A DNA stretch of 64,000 nucleotides from an uncultured Clostridia bacterium (GCA_944383885.1 CALWRF010000028.1:62001-126000); one strand, 5' to 3'. Shown: positions 47,925 to 57,274, counted from the first letter of the stretch. Numbers and translations are program-made. Notes: a model not told the origin generated them from the letters alone.

Positions 47925-48695
47925 TTAAAACTCTAAAAAATCAGCTGCAAACTCTTCAGGAAGCATTGAATACCGGCTGTACTCATTTCTAAGTTTCTCA
48001 TAGTCTTCCGGTTTTGAGTGCAAAGCATCTTTCAAACTTTTCTGTATTTTTAATACGATTGATTGAAAAAGCGGTGTTTCATAAACATCTTCCATAGCTT
48101 TCATAACATCTTTAGCCTTGCTTGAATGACATTCTATGCCTGCAAATTCAATACATGCATCATTTAAAACATTTATAGCTTCTTCAATTTGAGCAAAATC
48201 AATAAAGCAGCATTCTTCAAACTCACTAAAATCTATCCTTCCGCCATGAATGGCTGTTAATTCCAAAAGCAAATATGAAGCCCAGCTCAAAATTTCCCAA
48301 CTAAATGAATACATATTTTCACCAGAAAAATTATTATTATAAAATTTCAACTGCTCGTCTGTTAACTCTTCGCCAACCATATACTCAAGTACACATGCAT
48401 AGGCATTATTAGCAAAATCCTCAAAATCAGAAACACCGGCTTTTCCATATAAATAGTCCCAAAGCAAGCCAACAGCTTTATTTACAATCGGTTCCGCTTC
48501 TTTGCCATATTCTTTTAAACCATGTTTTAGTGTGTTAAAATACTGTTCAAGCACAAGGAGGTTGCCTAAAAGGCGCGTTTTATTGCTGCTGTTTCTGAAT
48601 GCTTCTTCAGATAGTCCGCTGAAATTTGCAACCCAGTCTCCGGCTCTTTTTCTGTTTAATAATTTAAAGTCTATAAAAACGGCATAATCATCCAT
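47925..48695 (-). CDS. Uncharacterised acidic helical protein
   Basis: A 256-aa soluble protein I do not recognise. It is rich in Glu, Leu and Phe and looks all-helical. The N-terminal part (ANFSGLSEEAFRNSSNKTRL, then AVGLLWDYLYGKAG) faintly recalls DUF416-like immunity-type proteins. Start at ATG 48695 with AAAGG 9 nt upstream; longer frames overlap the upstream gene. It lies 13 nt after the DUF3137-like gene and ends the operon. Confidence 0.6.
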   Translation of the reverse strand: MDDYAVFIDFKLLNRKRAGDWVANFSGLSEEAFRNSSNKTRLLGNLLVLEQYFNTLKHGLKEYGKEAEPIVNKAVGLLWDYLYGKAGVSDFEDFANNAYACVLEYMVGEELTDEQLKFYNNNFSGENMYSFSWEILSWASYLLLELTAIHGGRIDFSEFEECCFIDFAQIEEAINVLNDACIEFAGIECHSSKAKDVMKAMEDVYETPLFQSIVLKIQKSLKDALHSKPEDYEKLRNEYSRYSMLPEEFAADFLEF

Positions 48696-48708
48696 ATAAT
48701 CCAACCTT

Positions 48709-49689
48709 TCAGTTTTTATTTGTTTCAATATGAATAAGTACATCTTTTGCTTTTTGTATAATATCAGCTGCCATAACTATATTTTTGCTTTGCTCCTCTA
48801 TAGCTACATCTACAAGGGCATTAAAAGGATTTTTCATCTGCTCGCAGCCAATATACATATATTTGTCATAAAATACAATATATATGTTGTTATTTAATAA
48901 TTTGAAAAATTCCATTATATCCTCTATAACTTCAGGCGTTAAAATATAAAAAGCATTGTGTTTGTCTTGCGCGAAAACAGAAAACATGTTGTTGAAAACT
49001 TCGTTTTCGGTTTCAACTTTTTCGGAAAACGTGAAGCCTTTCATTTTTGAGCTCTGCTTTTTTGGAAAAATCTGTACCGCCGTTTCGCTGATTTTAAATT
49101 CATGGAATGATGAAAAAACAATAACCTGCCCTTCAAACACAGCGAGAGATGAGTTATTTGATTCATACGTCTTAACACTGCTTGAACGAAATCTGATTGT
49201 CTCATATTTTCCCTCAAAGTAATCCTGAGATACAAAAAATCCCTTTGCCCTTCCCGGCAGCAGCTTAACCTTCGATAATTCCTCAAAAGAAATTCCTTTT
49301 TTAGCTGTATATTTTATATCAGAAAACCCAGGTGCTTCTCTTATTTTAATCAAGGCATATTTATTCTTATAGTTATTATTAAACTCATTGTACGTTTTTT
49401 TCCAAAAAATCCAAAGGTAAACAGCAAATGAAAGCGCAGCTACACCAAATGATAATATAGCATCGCCTAAAAGCATTAATATACCGGCTAATATATTACC
49501 TGCCCCTACTCCTTCACCACTGAAAATTAATAAAAAAAATCCTATATTCCTTGCCTTTAGCATTGACAGCAGAAAACAAATAATAAATACCACTTTTGGC
49601 ATTTTCCATAAAAACTTAGTCTTTTTATTAGCTTTTTGACGCAATTTTTCAAGTTTTACACCGCTTATATTCTGTTCAATCATTGCCAT
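48709..49689 (-). CDS. DUF3137-like membrane protein (third paralogue)
   Basis: A 326-aa protein with an N-terminal coiled segment (LEKLRQKANKKTKFLWKM) and two membrane helices (about residues 30-50 and 65-95). The large cytoplasmic domain shows the same layout as the two DUF3137 proteins nearby: GFSDIKYTAKKGISFEEL, ENEVFNNMFSVFAQDKHNAF, YILTPEVIEDIMEF, and a KA.EIL.-type end. It is more diverged than the other two. GCAGGTGAAAAT precedes the ATG. Function unknown; the fixed pairing with LemA suggests a membrane complex. Confidence 0.75.
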   Translation of the reverse strand: MAMIEQNISGVKLEKLRQKANKKTKFLWKMPKVVFIICFLLSMLKARNIGFFLLIFSGEGVGAGNILAGILMLLGDAILSFGVAALSFAVYLWIFWKKTYNEFNNNYKNKYALIKIREAPGFSDIKYTAKKGISFEELSKVKLLPGRAKGFFVSQDYFEGKYETIRFRSSSVKTYESNNSSLAVFEGQVIVFSSFHEFKISETAVQIFPKKQSSKMKGFTFSEKVETENEVFNNMFSVFAQDKHNAFYILTPEVIEDIMEFFKLLNNNIYIVFYDKYMYIGCEQMKNPFNALVDVAIEEQSKNIVMAADIIQKAKDVLIHIETNKN

Positions 49690-49717
49690 ATATTTTCACC
49701 TGCCATAACGTGATGTT

Positions 49718-50605
49718 TTATCTGTATTTGTAGTATTTCTGATATGCCGGCATAATGCCGTACTTATTTGTAATAATCTCTTTGGAAAGGGGCGTATCAA
49801 AAGATATTGTAGAGTAAGGAATTTTTTTATAAGGCTTTTTGCCTTCCCAAAGCATCTCATAAGTTTTCCAGCGCTTTGCTGTCATAGAATTCGGGTCTGA
49901 CGCGTCTTCCCTAAGCCAGTACTGACAGCCCAAAACATAGCTTTCCATCATTTCTTCCCAGTTTTGAAAAAATTTCTGCGCCTGATGTCCAGCTTCTACA
50001 CCTATTTCAAGTACTTCTTCCATTGAAACATAACCTACATAATAACACCATTGAATTATATACGCCGCGCGACCCATATCCCAGCCGAGGAGAGCATTTT
50101 CTCCGTACCTTCTGTATGCCATAATCATTTTAGGGAGAAAGCTGTCTTCATCAGCTTTTGGATTCTCTTTTTTGGCGATTTCAATCAGTTCTTCTTCTGA
50201 ATAGCCATGATATATTGTTTCAAGTTTTTTCATTTCTTTATCATACCATTTACGCATACCAGAACGCACTAATCGAGTCATTGTATCCATAGCGCTTTCA
50301 TGCCCCTGTATTTCCCAGTATTCCCAAAGCGACCTTTTAATTGATTCAACCATTTCTATCCTGTTTTCGTTTCCCGGGTAAAAAATGCCTGCCATATAAC
50401 GAAAATTACCATTATTTGTAGCAAGCAGTATAGAACCTGCTGTATTCATCCATTGCAGCGTTGGTGACATAGGCGTATACTTATCGCCTTTTGATTCCCT
50501 CGGTTTTTGTATATGAATAACAATAGCCCTTAGAATTAAAATAAAAACCAATGCCCCAACAATTGAAATAATTAAAGGCGATAATGTCTCCAAAACATAT
50601 AACAT
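49718..50605 (-). CDS. DUF1266 membrane-anchored protein
   Basis: A 295-aa protein. One N-terminal helix (ETLSPLIISIVGALVFILIL) anchors a cytoplasmic DUF1266 domain: GENALLGWDMGRAAYIIQWC, then GYVSMEEVLEIGVEAGHQAQ and SYVLGCQYWLREDASDPNS. DUF1266 proteins are found among toxin-immunity and phage-linked loci; function is unknown. The start is uncertain: TTG 50611 has GGGG 7 nt upstream, ATG 50605 has 13 nt. It sits between two DUF3137 genes. Confidence 0.8.
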   Translation of the reverse strand: MLYVLETLSPLIISIVGALVFILILRAIVIHIQKPRESKGDKYTPMSPTLQWMNTAGSILLATNNGNFRYMAGIFYPGNENRIEMVESIKRSLWEYWEIQGHESAMDTMTRLVRSGMRKWYDKEMKKLETIYHGYSEEELIEIAKKENPKADEDSFLPKMIMAYRRYGENALLGWDMGRAAYIIQWCYYVGYVSMEEVLEIGVEAGHQAQKFFQNWEEMMESYVLGCQYWLREDASDPNSMTAKRWKTYEMLWEGKKPYKKIPYSTISFDTPLSKEIITNKYGIMPAYQKYYKYR

Positions 50606-50698
50606 AATCAAATATCAACCCCTTATGCCGTAATAAATTTAGAAAAATACTGTTAAAACTCAATAAAAAATAATACAAATTTTTCAGCATTTAAAAAT

Positions 50699-51619
50699 TT
50701 ATTGTTCCACAAGAATTTCTTTTGCTTTTTGTATAAAATTTGCATCTTCTTTTATTTTTGTTGTTTGATTTGCAACAGGCTCATCTATATTTGCATCAAA
50801 CATACTATCTCTTTTTACTGCCACAAAAAGCTTATCGTCAATAAATACAATGGATACCTGACCATTAACAGCATCCGCAAAGCTTATTATTTTTTCCATT
50901 CTTTGCGGTGTTAAAATATAATATGCATTGTGCTCATCACTGGCATAAACAGCAAAACGGCTGTTAAATGTTTCGTTTTCTGTATGTATTTCATGCTCTG
51001 CTTTCCAACCGCTCATATTAGACAAAAATTCTTTTTCAAAAATCTGTAAATGTCCGCTGCTTAATTTAATATCATCAAACTGGAAAAGACATATAATCTG
51101 TCCGCTGAATATTTCTTTAATTCGGTTTTTTTTATTTCTGTGAACAATCTTTTTTGTGCATACATCGCTTATTTTAAATCTAATATTATCGTATATGCCG
51201 AATAATAAGTCTTCACTTTCAAAATACTTCTTGTCACCGCATGCCACAACCGCAGCGTTTCTTACTTCATCCCAGCTGAAACCGTTTTTTTGATAATACT
51301 TCAAATCCTCAAATCCATTTATACTGCCTATAGTCTGTATAACATACTCAGCTTTAAATATTTCATTGAATTTATCGTATGTATGTTTTACAATAACCAT
51401 CCATAAAAGACCGAATGTCGCTGCTGCTAAAACTGCCGCAACAAAAGCCATTTTCGCTATAAAAATTCCAGACATATCTTCTTTACGAATCATAGCGGTA
51501 TAAAATAACCACATATAAAAAGGAAACGAGATTACAGAGAGAATAATAGCTGTTTTTTCAAGTTTTTTTGCCTTTTCACGCAGTTTTTCCAGCTGTTCTA
51601 CAATTAAGGTATTAGCCAT
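50699..51619 (-). CDS. DUF3137 family membrane protein
   Basis: A 306-aa protein of the DUF3137 family. A basic N-terminal coil (VEQLEKLREKAKKLEKTA) precedes two membrane helices (about 24-42 and 55-78). The cytoplasmic domain contains NIRFKISDVCTKKIV, EIFSGQIICLFQFDDI, then DEHNAYYILTPQRMEKIISF. DUF3137 genes are usually encoded beside LemA, as here (15 nt gap). Its 3' 260 bp are nearly identical to the separate paralogue at 52701. Function unknown, probably membrane or envelope-associated. Confidence 0.85.
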   Translation of the reverse strand: MANTLIVEQLEKLREKAKKLEKTAIILSVISFPFYMWLFYTAMIRKEDMSGIFIAKMAFVAAVLAAATFGLLWMVIVKHTYDKFNEIFKAEYVIQTIGSINGFEDLKYYQKNGFSWDEVRNAAVVACGDKKYFESEDLLFGIYDNIRFKISDVCTKKIVHRNKKNRIKEIFSGQIICLFQFDDIKLSSGHLQIFEKEFLSNMSGWKAEHEIHTENETFNSRFAVYASDEHNAYYILTPQRMEKIISFADAVNGQVSIVFIDDKLFVAVKRDSMFDANIDEPVANQTTKIKEDANFIQKAKEILVEQ

Positions 51620-51634
51620 ACATCAGCCTCACTT

Positions 51635-52399
51635 TCAGTCAAATTTTACTTTGTATTCCTTTTTATATTCATCAATTTCATAAAAGTCTGCTCTATGCAT
51701 ACCGTGTATTCCTGCAACTATTGAATATGGAAACATAACTATTGTTTGGTTATATAATGAAACATTGGAGTTATAAAGCCTTCTTGCGGCTTGAAGATGC
51801 TCCTCAGCGTCAAAAATTGATTTTTGGAAATGGTCCATTGACACATAGGAGTATAAAACAGGATACTGTTCTGAAAGAGCATCTATTGCAGAGCCAACAC
51901 CGCCAAGACCCTGCTGGATTGAAGAAAGAAGACCTATTTTTTGGTTTATGTTCATTTTCTGTTCAGCAACACTATTTTTATAAGCTTCCTTCTTTGCCTG
52001 ATTTTTTTCTTTGTGCTTTTTTGAACCATGCTGTCTGTCAATTTGCTTTTTAATACGGTTCATCTGCTCCTGCTGGGCTTTAATAGTTTCATCTATAGTG
52101 TTTAATGCTTCTTCTGAAAGAGCCTTTCTCTCCTTAAATGTTTCTTCTTCCAGTTCTTTTCCTGACCGTGCAGAAGTTACAGCTAAATATGTATCATATT
52201 CATGCTTTAAGAATTTCTTAACAGCTTCAATTTCTTCTGAAAGCATGTCGTACCTTTTTTCCAATGCCACATCTATTCCAGAACTGCCCTCTTCAACCTT
52301 TACAGATAAACGGCGCAGTTTGTTATAAATCATAATATAAAATATAACAATGAGAGCAGCAGCTAATATGACTATTATTAAAATAATATTATCCGGCAT
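51635..52399 (-). CDS. LemA family protein
   Basis: A 254-aa LemA-type membrane protein. The N-terminal helix (IILIIVILAAALIVIFYIMI) is followed by the LemA block KVEEGSSGIDVALEKRYDML. The C-terminal part, SEQYPVLYSYVSMDHFQKSI with LYNSNVSLYNQTIVMFPYSI, is the typical end. A lysine-rich insert around residues 112-140 is unusual. The operon promoter (52460-52488) lies upstream, and AAGGAGG precedes the ATG. LemA proteins are thought to act with DUF3137-type partners at the membrane. Confidence 0.85.
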   Translation of the reverse strand: MPDNIILIIVILAAALIVIFYIMIYNKLRRLSVKVEEGSSGIDVALEKRYDMLSEEIEAVKKFLKHEYDTYLAVTSARSGKELEEETFKERKALSEEALNTIDETIKAQQEQMNRIKKQIDRQHGSKKHKEKNQAKKEAYKNSVAEQKMNINQKIGLLSSIQQGLGGVGSAIDALSEQYPVLYSYVSMDHFQKSIFDAEEHLQAARRLYNSNVSLYNQTIVMFPYSIVAGIHGMHRADFYEIDEYKKEYKVKFD

Positions 52400-52459
52400 A
52401 TAAAAACCTCCTTAAAATTCATGCATTGTTTTGCTATAAATTCTTAAATTTCACATTTT

Positions 52460-52488
52460 ATTATACAATAATATACATTTTTTTGCCA
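52460..52488 (-). promoter_or_regulatory. Promoter of the LemA operon
   Basis: On the minus strand TGGCAA (52483-52488), a 17-nt spacer and TATAAT (52460-52465). The leader to ATG 52399 is about 55 nt. The remaining gap to 52700 is AT-rich, with no gene. Confidence 0.55.
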
Positions 52489-52700
52489 CTAAATATAAAA
52501 TCTATGGAGTATTATTGAATAAATGAACCACTAAAATTACAGTTTGTCTATTCATAAGTAAATATATATTTATTTAATTTTCTGAATTTTAAAAAACAAT
52601 TTAATCTTTATTTTCATTATTTTTATCAATATTATAATTAAATGATTCTAAAAAACAGCGTTTAAAAATATACTTAAATCTATATATAAAATTAAATGAT

Positions 52701-53642
52701 TTACTGTTCTACAAGAATTTCTTTTGCTTTTTGTATAAAATTTGCGTCTTCTTTTATTTTTGTTGTTTGATTTGCAACAGGCTCATTTATATTTGCATCA
52801 AACATACTGTCTCTTTTTACTGCCACAAAAAGCTTATTGTCAATAAATACAGTAGATACCTGACCATCAATAGCATCTGCAAAGCGCATTATTTTTTCCA
52901 TTCTTTGCGGCGTTAAAATATAATATGCATTGTGCTCATCACTGGCATAAACGCTGAAACGATTGTTAAAGCTCTCATTTTCAGTATGCATTTCATGCTC
53001 CGCTTTCCAGCCAATCATGTTAGACATATATTTTTTCTCAAAAATCTGAATATGTCCGTTGCTGTTCTTTATGTCATCAAACTGAGTAATACAAATCATC
53101 TGTCCGCTGAATATTTCCTCAATATGTTTCCTTTTATGTCTTTTAACTGTTTTATATGTGGTAACATCACTTATTTTAAATCTGATATTCTCATATTCTC
53201 CAATAAGCAAATCTTCGCTGTCATAATATTTTTTCTCACCGCAATTTACAGCTGCTGCATTTCTTACATCGTCCCATGTAAAACCACCCTTTGGTATATA
53301 CTGAAGTTGAGCAAAGCCTTTAATTGCACCTATAACCTGCAATACATATCTTGATTTAAAATTAGAATTAAATTTATCATAAGGACGTTTTACGATTATG
53401 AGCCATAATATCAAAAATGTTCCTGCTGACAAAACAGCTACCCCAAACACGATTTCTGTAATAAAAATAATGGATTCTCCTGTAGAAAGTGTAGATATTC
53501 CGTTGTCTTGCATTGCAAGAGTATAACCCAGCCATATATATAAAAGTGCCATAGCAATAAATAGAACGATTACAACTTTCTCAAATATTTTTGCTTTTTG
53601 GCGCATTTTTTCAAGTTGCTCTACACTAATAAAATTTTCCAT
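52701..53642 (-). CDS. DUF3137 family membrane protein (paralogue)
   Basis: A 313-aa paralogue of the protein at 50699, with the same layout: charged coil, two membrane helices, and a cytoplasmic domain containing NIRFKISDVTTYKTVKRH and EIFSGQMICITQFDDI. The last 90 or so residues (DEHNAYYILTPQRMEKIM to the C-terminus) are almost identical to the other copy, whereas the N-terminal half is clearly diverged. It has no LemA partner of its own and appears monocistronic. It may be a duplicated copy kept homogeneous at the 3' end. Confidence 0.85.
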   Translation of the reverse strand: MENFISVEQLEKMRQKAKIFEKVVIVLFIAMALLYIWLGYTLAMQDNGISTLSTGESIIFITEIVFGVAVLSAGTFLILWLIIVKRPYDKFNSNFKSRYVLQVIGAIKGFAQLQYIPKGGFTWDDVRNAAAVNCGEKKYYDSEDLLIGEYENIRFKISDVTTYKTVKRHKRKHIEEIFSGQMICITQFDDIKNSNGHIQIFEKKYMSNMIGWKAEHEMHTENESFNNRFSVYASDEHNAYYILTPQRMEKIMRFADAIDGQVSTVFIDNKLFVAVKRDSMFDANINEPVANQTTKIKEDANFIQKAKEILVEQ

Positions 53643-53787
53643 TATGTATCCTCACTTCAGTTTAACTTCACTTTGTGTTTTTTCTTATTTAGTTACATTC
53701 AATTAACGCTAAAAATAAAATTATTTATTTAATTTTGATATTATATTTCATAAATTGTAACATCACTTCGTATATATGATAAAAACA

Positions 53788-54273
53788 TTAAAAAACTGCC
53801 ATAAGTCCAACAATAAAAACTAAATAAATCATTTCTGTTAATGATAAGTTATTTATTGGTATTAAATTTACTAATATAAAAAGCGGATACATTATCCATG
53901 GAACTTCTATATTTGGTGTACCATAATCAGAAGCAATAAAAAATTTTGCAATAACAGCACCAGTAAATACAATATATAATATAAGCCACACAGCGCCTGC
54001 CTTAAAAAACGGAAGGTGTCCCTGTCTTTCATGCAAATTAGGGACTTTCTTGTTAAATGTCGCAAATATAACCATTTCATTTTCCGCTTCATAAGAAATA
54101 TCGATTTTTCGCTTTCTATTTCTTTTATCATAAAACATTACTTCATAATAGAGATAGCGTTTATCATGAATAATGCGAACTATATTTTTATAAGGGATAA
54201 TATCTGAATATTCATTTGTATTTAACCCGGTTTCTGTAAATATACAGTTTTTGTCTTTCAATAGAACATTCAC
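53788..54273 (-). CDS. Small membrane protein of unknown function
   Basis: A 161-aa protein: a short N-terminal soluble domain (about 85 aa, with a beta-strand-like EYSDIIPYKNIVRIIHDKRY, trimmed) followed by three membrane helices. No family was recognised. I start at GTG 54273 with GAAGGG 6 nt upstream; a longer frame to 54327 would overlap the next gene. Its place between DUF3137 and DUF1963 genes suggests a membrane-associated immunity-type role, but that is inference. Confidence 0.55.
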   Translation of the reverse strand: MNVLLKDKNCIFTETGLNTNEYSDIIPYKNIVRIIHDKRYLYYEVMFYDKRNRKRKIDISYEAENEMVIFATFNKKVPNLHERQGHLPFFKAGAVWLILYIVFTGAVIAKFFIASDYGTPNIEVPWIMYPLFILVNLIPINNLSLTEMIYLVFIVGLMAVF

Positions 54274-54305
54274 TATTATCCCTTCTTTTATTATGAATAC
54301 ATTAT

Positions 54306-55328
54306 TTAAAAACAATTGTGATGACAAAGCAGAATATCATCAAACTTTGCATTTTTCAAATCTTCTTGTTTTATAAAAAACTGGAATGTATCTTCTTCCA
54401 TTTCTTCTTTTGTTGTAAAGTCGTATTGAAATAGCAGCACATTATATTTTTCTCCATTTTCAATGTCAAGGCGGCTGTCTTTTTGGTGCAGTGCAGGGTG
54501 ACCGCCTGCCTTTGTTCCCCAGTTTCCAAAATCCCAGCAAAGAGAATCAACGGCAGACTCATTGTTTTCAATATCATATCCGGACTGCTTTATAACAATT
54601 TCCGGTGTTATAGCATTGCTGCATATTTCTTCATATCCAAAATCCGACACAATTCCGTCTATGCCTAAATACATTGTGGCAGCCTCACAGGCGGAACGAA
54701 ATGCCATTTTTCCCTCGAACCACGGCAGAGCCAAATGCCCTGGAATAGTTTGATAATTAAATTTAGCGTTTCTCCTTAATTCAGCCAGCAAAGATGGCTT
54801 ATATTCTGGTATGCCCTTTCCTTCCATCATGGATAGAAACACACTGACTGGCTTTTCTTCTTTTTTACTTGCTTCACTCAGCCGTTTTTCATATTCTTCT
54901 TTGGAAATTGTTTCTCCGTTTATTGTTACAGTAGTTATAACTTTTGTTGGTGTGAACTGCTGTATGTCTATGTCTTGCTGTAAAGATACATCTGGTGACG
55001 GATAGAAACGCACAGCATAAAGCTGACGCAGTTTTTCAGGGTCATCTATTTTTTCCTCAAAACGTGTTTCATCTGTATCCAAAAAGAACTGGAGCAGTCC
55101 CTTTTCTGGAAAGCCTTCTATGTGAGGCATTTTAGAAAAATTAATCTGTGCCAAAAACTGCATTTGCTCGCCTTCAGGACAGATCGGTATGCTTTTTCCA
55201 TGCGGCAGATAAAATATACTTCCGAATTTACTGTCAATACATGTGGCTGTTTTATCAGTAACTGAAATATGTACAGAAGGAAGCTTTGTTTTTTCCAACA
55301 CGGACTGTATTACTTTTTTACTTCTCAT
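54306..55328 (-). CDS. DUF1963 (YwqG-like) protein
   Basis: A 340-aa soluble protein of the DUF1963/YwqG group. Typical features are MQFLAQINFSKMPHIEGFPE, then KGLLQFFLDTDETRFEEKI and the C-terminal LLFQYDFTTKEEMEEDTFQF. The gatekeeper block SIFYLPHGKSIPICPEGEQM is family-like. Function is unknown; the family is frequent in polymorphic-toxin immunity arrays. I start at ATG 55328 (AAAGGAGAGG upstream). It overlaps nothing and follows the unknown gene at 55354. Confidence 0.8.
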   Translation of the reverse strand: MRSKKVIQSVLEKTKLPSVHISVTDKTATCIDSKFGSIFYLPHGKSIPICPEGEQMQFLAQINFSKMPHIEGFPEKGLLQFFLDTDETRFEEKIDDPEKLRQLYAVRFYPSPDVSLQQDIDIQQFTPTKVITTVTINGETISKEEYEKRLSEASKKEEKPVSVFLSMMEGKGIPEYKPSLLAELRRNAKFNYQTIPGHLALPWFEGKMAFRSACEAATMYLGIDGIVSDFGYEEICSNAITPEIVIKQSGYDIENNESAVDSLCWDFGNWGTKAGGHPALHQKDSRLDIENGEKYNVLLFQYDFTTKEEMEEDTFQFFIKQEDLKNAKFDDILLCHHNCF

Positions 55329-55353
55329 AAAAACCTCTCCTTTAATTGCAAAG

Positions 55354-55809
55354 TTATAATCCAAATTTTGCCCAGTCATTTACATTTGTAATTACAGGCA
55401 GATAGCAATCCAGTTCAAATTCCGCGGTTTTGTACGGTCTTGCATAGCCGTCAGTAACAGCTGTTCCGCTGCACTTAATATGCGCCCTGTCATTTTCAAA
55501 TTCAATAACAGTTAATTTATAGTTTTCCAAAGGCTCATGCTCAAAAATATATAGTGTATCTTCCCTTATCACAGCTTCCTCTATGGTCTTAACTTCAAAC
55601 GTTTTGCCTATCACTGCTTCCAGATTGTCTGAATCTATGGGAATTGCATTTATGCATAAATAAGGCGTAATTTCTTCATCCATGAATGTATTTGCATGAA
55701 AATAACAATCAATACTAAATTCATATCCATCATCATTATAAATAAAAAAAGCTGTATCTCTGCTTTCAGTATTAAGCTCAAATAAAATGCCGTCTAATAT
55801 TAACGCCAA
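55354..55809 (-). CDS. Uncharacterised 151-aa protein of the immunity-type array
   Basis: A small acidic protein, not recognised. It looks beta-rich (SIDCYFHANTFMDEEITPYL, then AEFELDCYLPVITNVNDWAK). It begins with TTG 55809 preceded by GGAG 10 nt upstream. An ATG in another frame is not usable. It lies between DUF1963 and SUKH-like genes, so an immunity-like role is possible. Confidence 0.55.
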   Translation of the reverse strand: MALILDGILFELNTESRDTAFFIYNDDGYEFSIDCYFHANTFMDEEITPYLCINAIPIDSDNLEAVIGKTFEVKTIEEAVIREDTLYIFEHEPLENYKLTVIEFENDRAHIKCSGTAVTDGYARPYKTAEFELDCYLPVITNVNDWAKFGL

Positions 55810-55880
55810 ATTTCATCAACTCCAAATTTTATATTTGTTAAATACTTATTCATATATCTCTTTTTCGCTTGCCTGAATTA

Positions 55881-56654
55881 TTACTCATCACATTCTTTTA
55901 TGTAGGCAATACAGTTTAATATTTCTCCACTGCTTTCATCAAATTTTACTAATAAAAGTATATGGTTGTCCTCATCATAGGCACACCCCAATAAGGCGTT
56001 TCCATCATAAAATGATGGATATTTTACCAATAAATCAAAGTCTATTTCATAATTTTTCAATTCCTCATCAGAAGATGTTTCTATACTCCAGCCCTCATCT
56101 TCCAATGCGTCCATTGCCGTATCGTACATTTCACATGACAAAACGTCGCAAAAAACACGCATTAAAAATTCAGATAAGCTGTTTGTATAAAGTTTCCATT
56201 CGCAAATAGAATCACACTCATGATTCATATATACAGGCGGGTCGCTCTTATCTAAATCTGTATTGCAAATACCAAACTCTATCACTCCTGCCGCAAAATC
56301 ACTGCCAATTAACAGATAGTTTGGAACTATGTCTTTCCATTTATCTTTTGGAAGTTTATGAAATTGGTAATACTCACTTTTCCCAGCGGCACTTTTATCT
56401 GTTTTACAATATTCTTTTTCGTCTTTAATGTTCTCTTCTATATCATCGTAAAGAAAACGAATAAGCCTTCTTGTTTGCACCCAAACATCTGATGTTGAAA
56501 ATAAATCAGTATTAACCGCAAAAGACAAAAAATCATTGAGCACAGCAGGAATAACAATTCCTTTTTGCTGGTCGCTTAAAATATTATCTTTGCTTCTTTT
56601 ACAGCCCATTTTTTTAAGTATTTCTGTTACGGTTAAGTTGTACTTAAAACTCAC
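55881..56654 (-). CDS. SUKH-like (SMI1/KNR4-type) protein
   Basis: A 257-aa acidic protein resembling the SUKH superfamily, in which many members are immunity proteins. The cues are GIVIPAVLNDFLSFAVNTDL near the start and PNYLLIGSDFAAGVIEFGIC, then SDPPVYMNHECDSICEWKLY in the middle, followed by an acidic helix. The N-terminal 90 residues are helical and rich in Lys/Asp. GGAGG-type sequence (AGGAGGTGCATAG) precedes the ATG. It is 20 nt after the next upstream gene. Confidence 0.65.
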   Translation of the reverse strand: MSFKYNLTVTEILKKMGCKRSKDNILSDQQKGIVIPAVLNDFLSFAVNTDLFSTSDVWVQTRRLIRFLYDDIEENIKDEKEYCKTDKSAAGKSEYYQFHKLPKDKWKDIVPNYLLIGSDFAAGVIEFGICNTDLDKSDPPVYMNHECDSICEWKLYTNSLSEFLMRVFCDVLSCEMYDTAMDALEDEGWSIETSSDEELKNYEIDFDLLVKYPSFYDGNALLGCAYDEDNHILLLVKFDESSGEILNCIAYIKECDE

Positions 56655-56674
56655 ATCTATGCACCTCCTGATGA

Positions 56675-57274
56675 TTATGTATTTAATATGGTAGAAAGAT
56701 ATTCGCTCTCTACAAATTCTCCCCAGCCGTTTTTCTGCTCCATTGTCATATTGCCTACCATGCCTATATCCGGCAGTGTCATGTTGTGCAGGTCGAAAAT
56801 ATGCTTCATATCTAAAAACAGATACATGGATGAAACACTGGCAGCACCAAAATCACGGCACTCACATTCGTTTGAAAATTCTACAGGCATTTTCAAAACT
56901 TGATTTATTTCATCTTCGGGATTTCCGTCTGTAATGCCTTGAAATAAATCCACCAATTCATAATAATCTTTTTCAGTAAGCTGTCCGTCAAAATCATCTT
57001 TTGCTTCTTCATAAGTGTTATATTCAAATAGATACTCTGGCACCACAACAGAGTATATATCCCAGCCTTCGTTCCAGTACCTGTTTGTCCACTGCCAGCA
57101 TCTTTTTGCCACAGGCGTCCAGTCTTTTTGCGGATAAAGAGCAGTTAAATATTTTTCAACGCACATAAATAAATAGCACAGTCTTCCTGTTAAAGAAAGC
57201 TTTCTTAAACTTTTTACAAGTTTTTTATTTTGTTTTTCTTCTTCTGTTTTCCATTTTAAAAACACATCAGCCAC
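56675..57274 (-). CDS. Uncharacterised immunity-type protein
   Basis: A 199-aa protein, not assigned to a family. It is acidic and helical, with aromatic-rich stretches LCYLFMCVEKYLTALYPQKD and WTPVAKRCWQWTNRYWNEGW. A conserved-looking C-terminus ends GWGEFVESEYLSTILNT. The start is uncertain: GTG 57274 has only a weak AAGAAAG upstream. It heads the array 57274-53788. Confidence 0.5.
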   Translation of the reverse strand: MADVFLKWKTEEEKQNKKLVKSLRKLSLTGRLCYLFMCVEKYLTALYPQKDWTPVAKRCWQWTNRYWNEGWDIYSVVVPEYLFEYNTYEEAKDDFDGQLTEKDYYELVDLFQGITDGNPEDEINQVLKMPVEFSNECECRDFGAASVSSMYLFLDMKHIFDLHNMTLPDIGMVGNMTMEQKNGWGEFVESEYLSTILNT

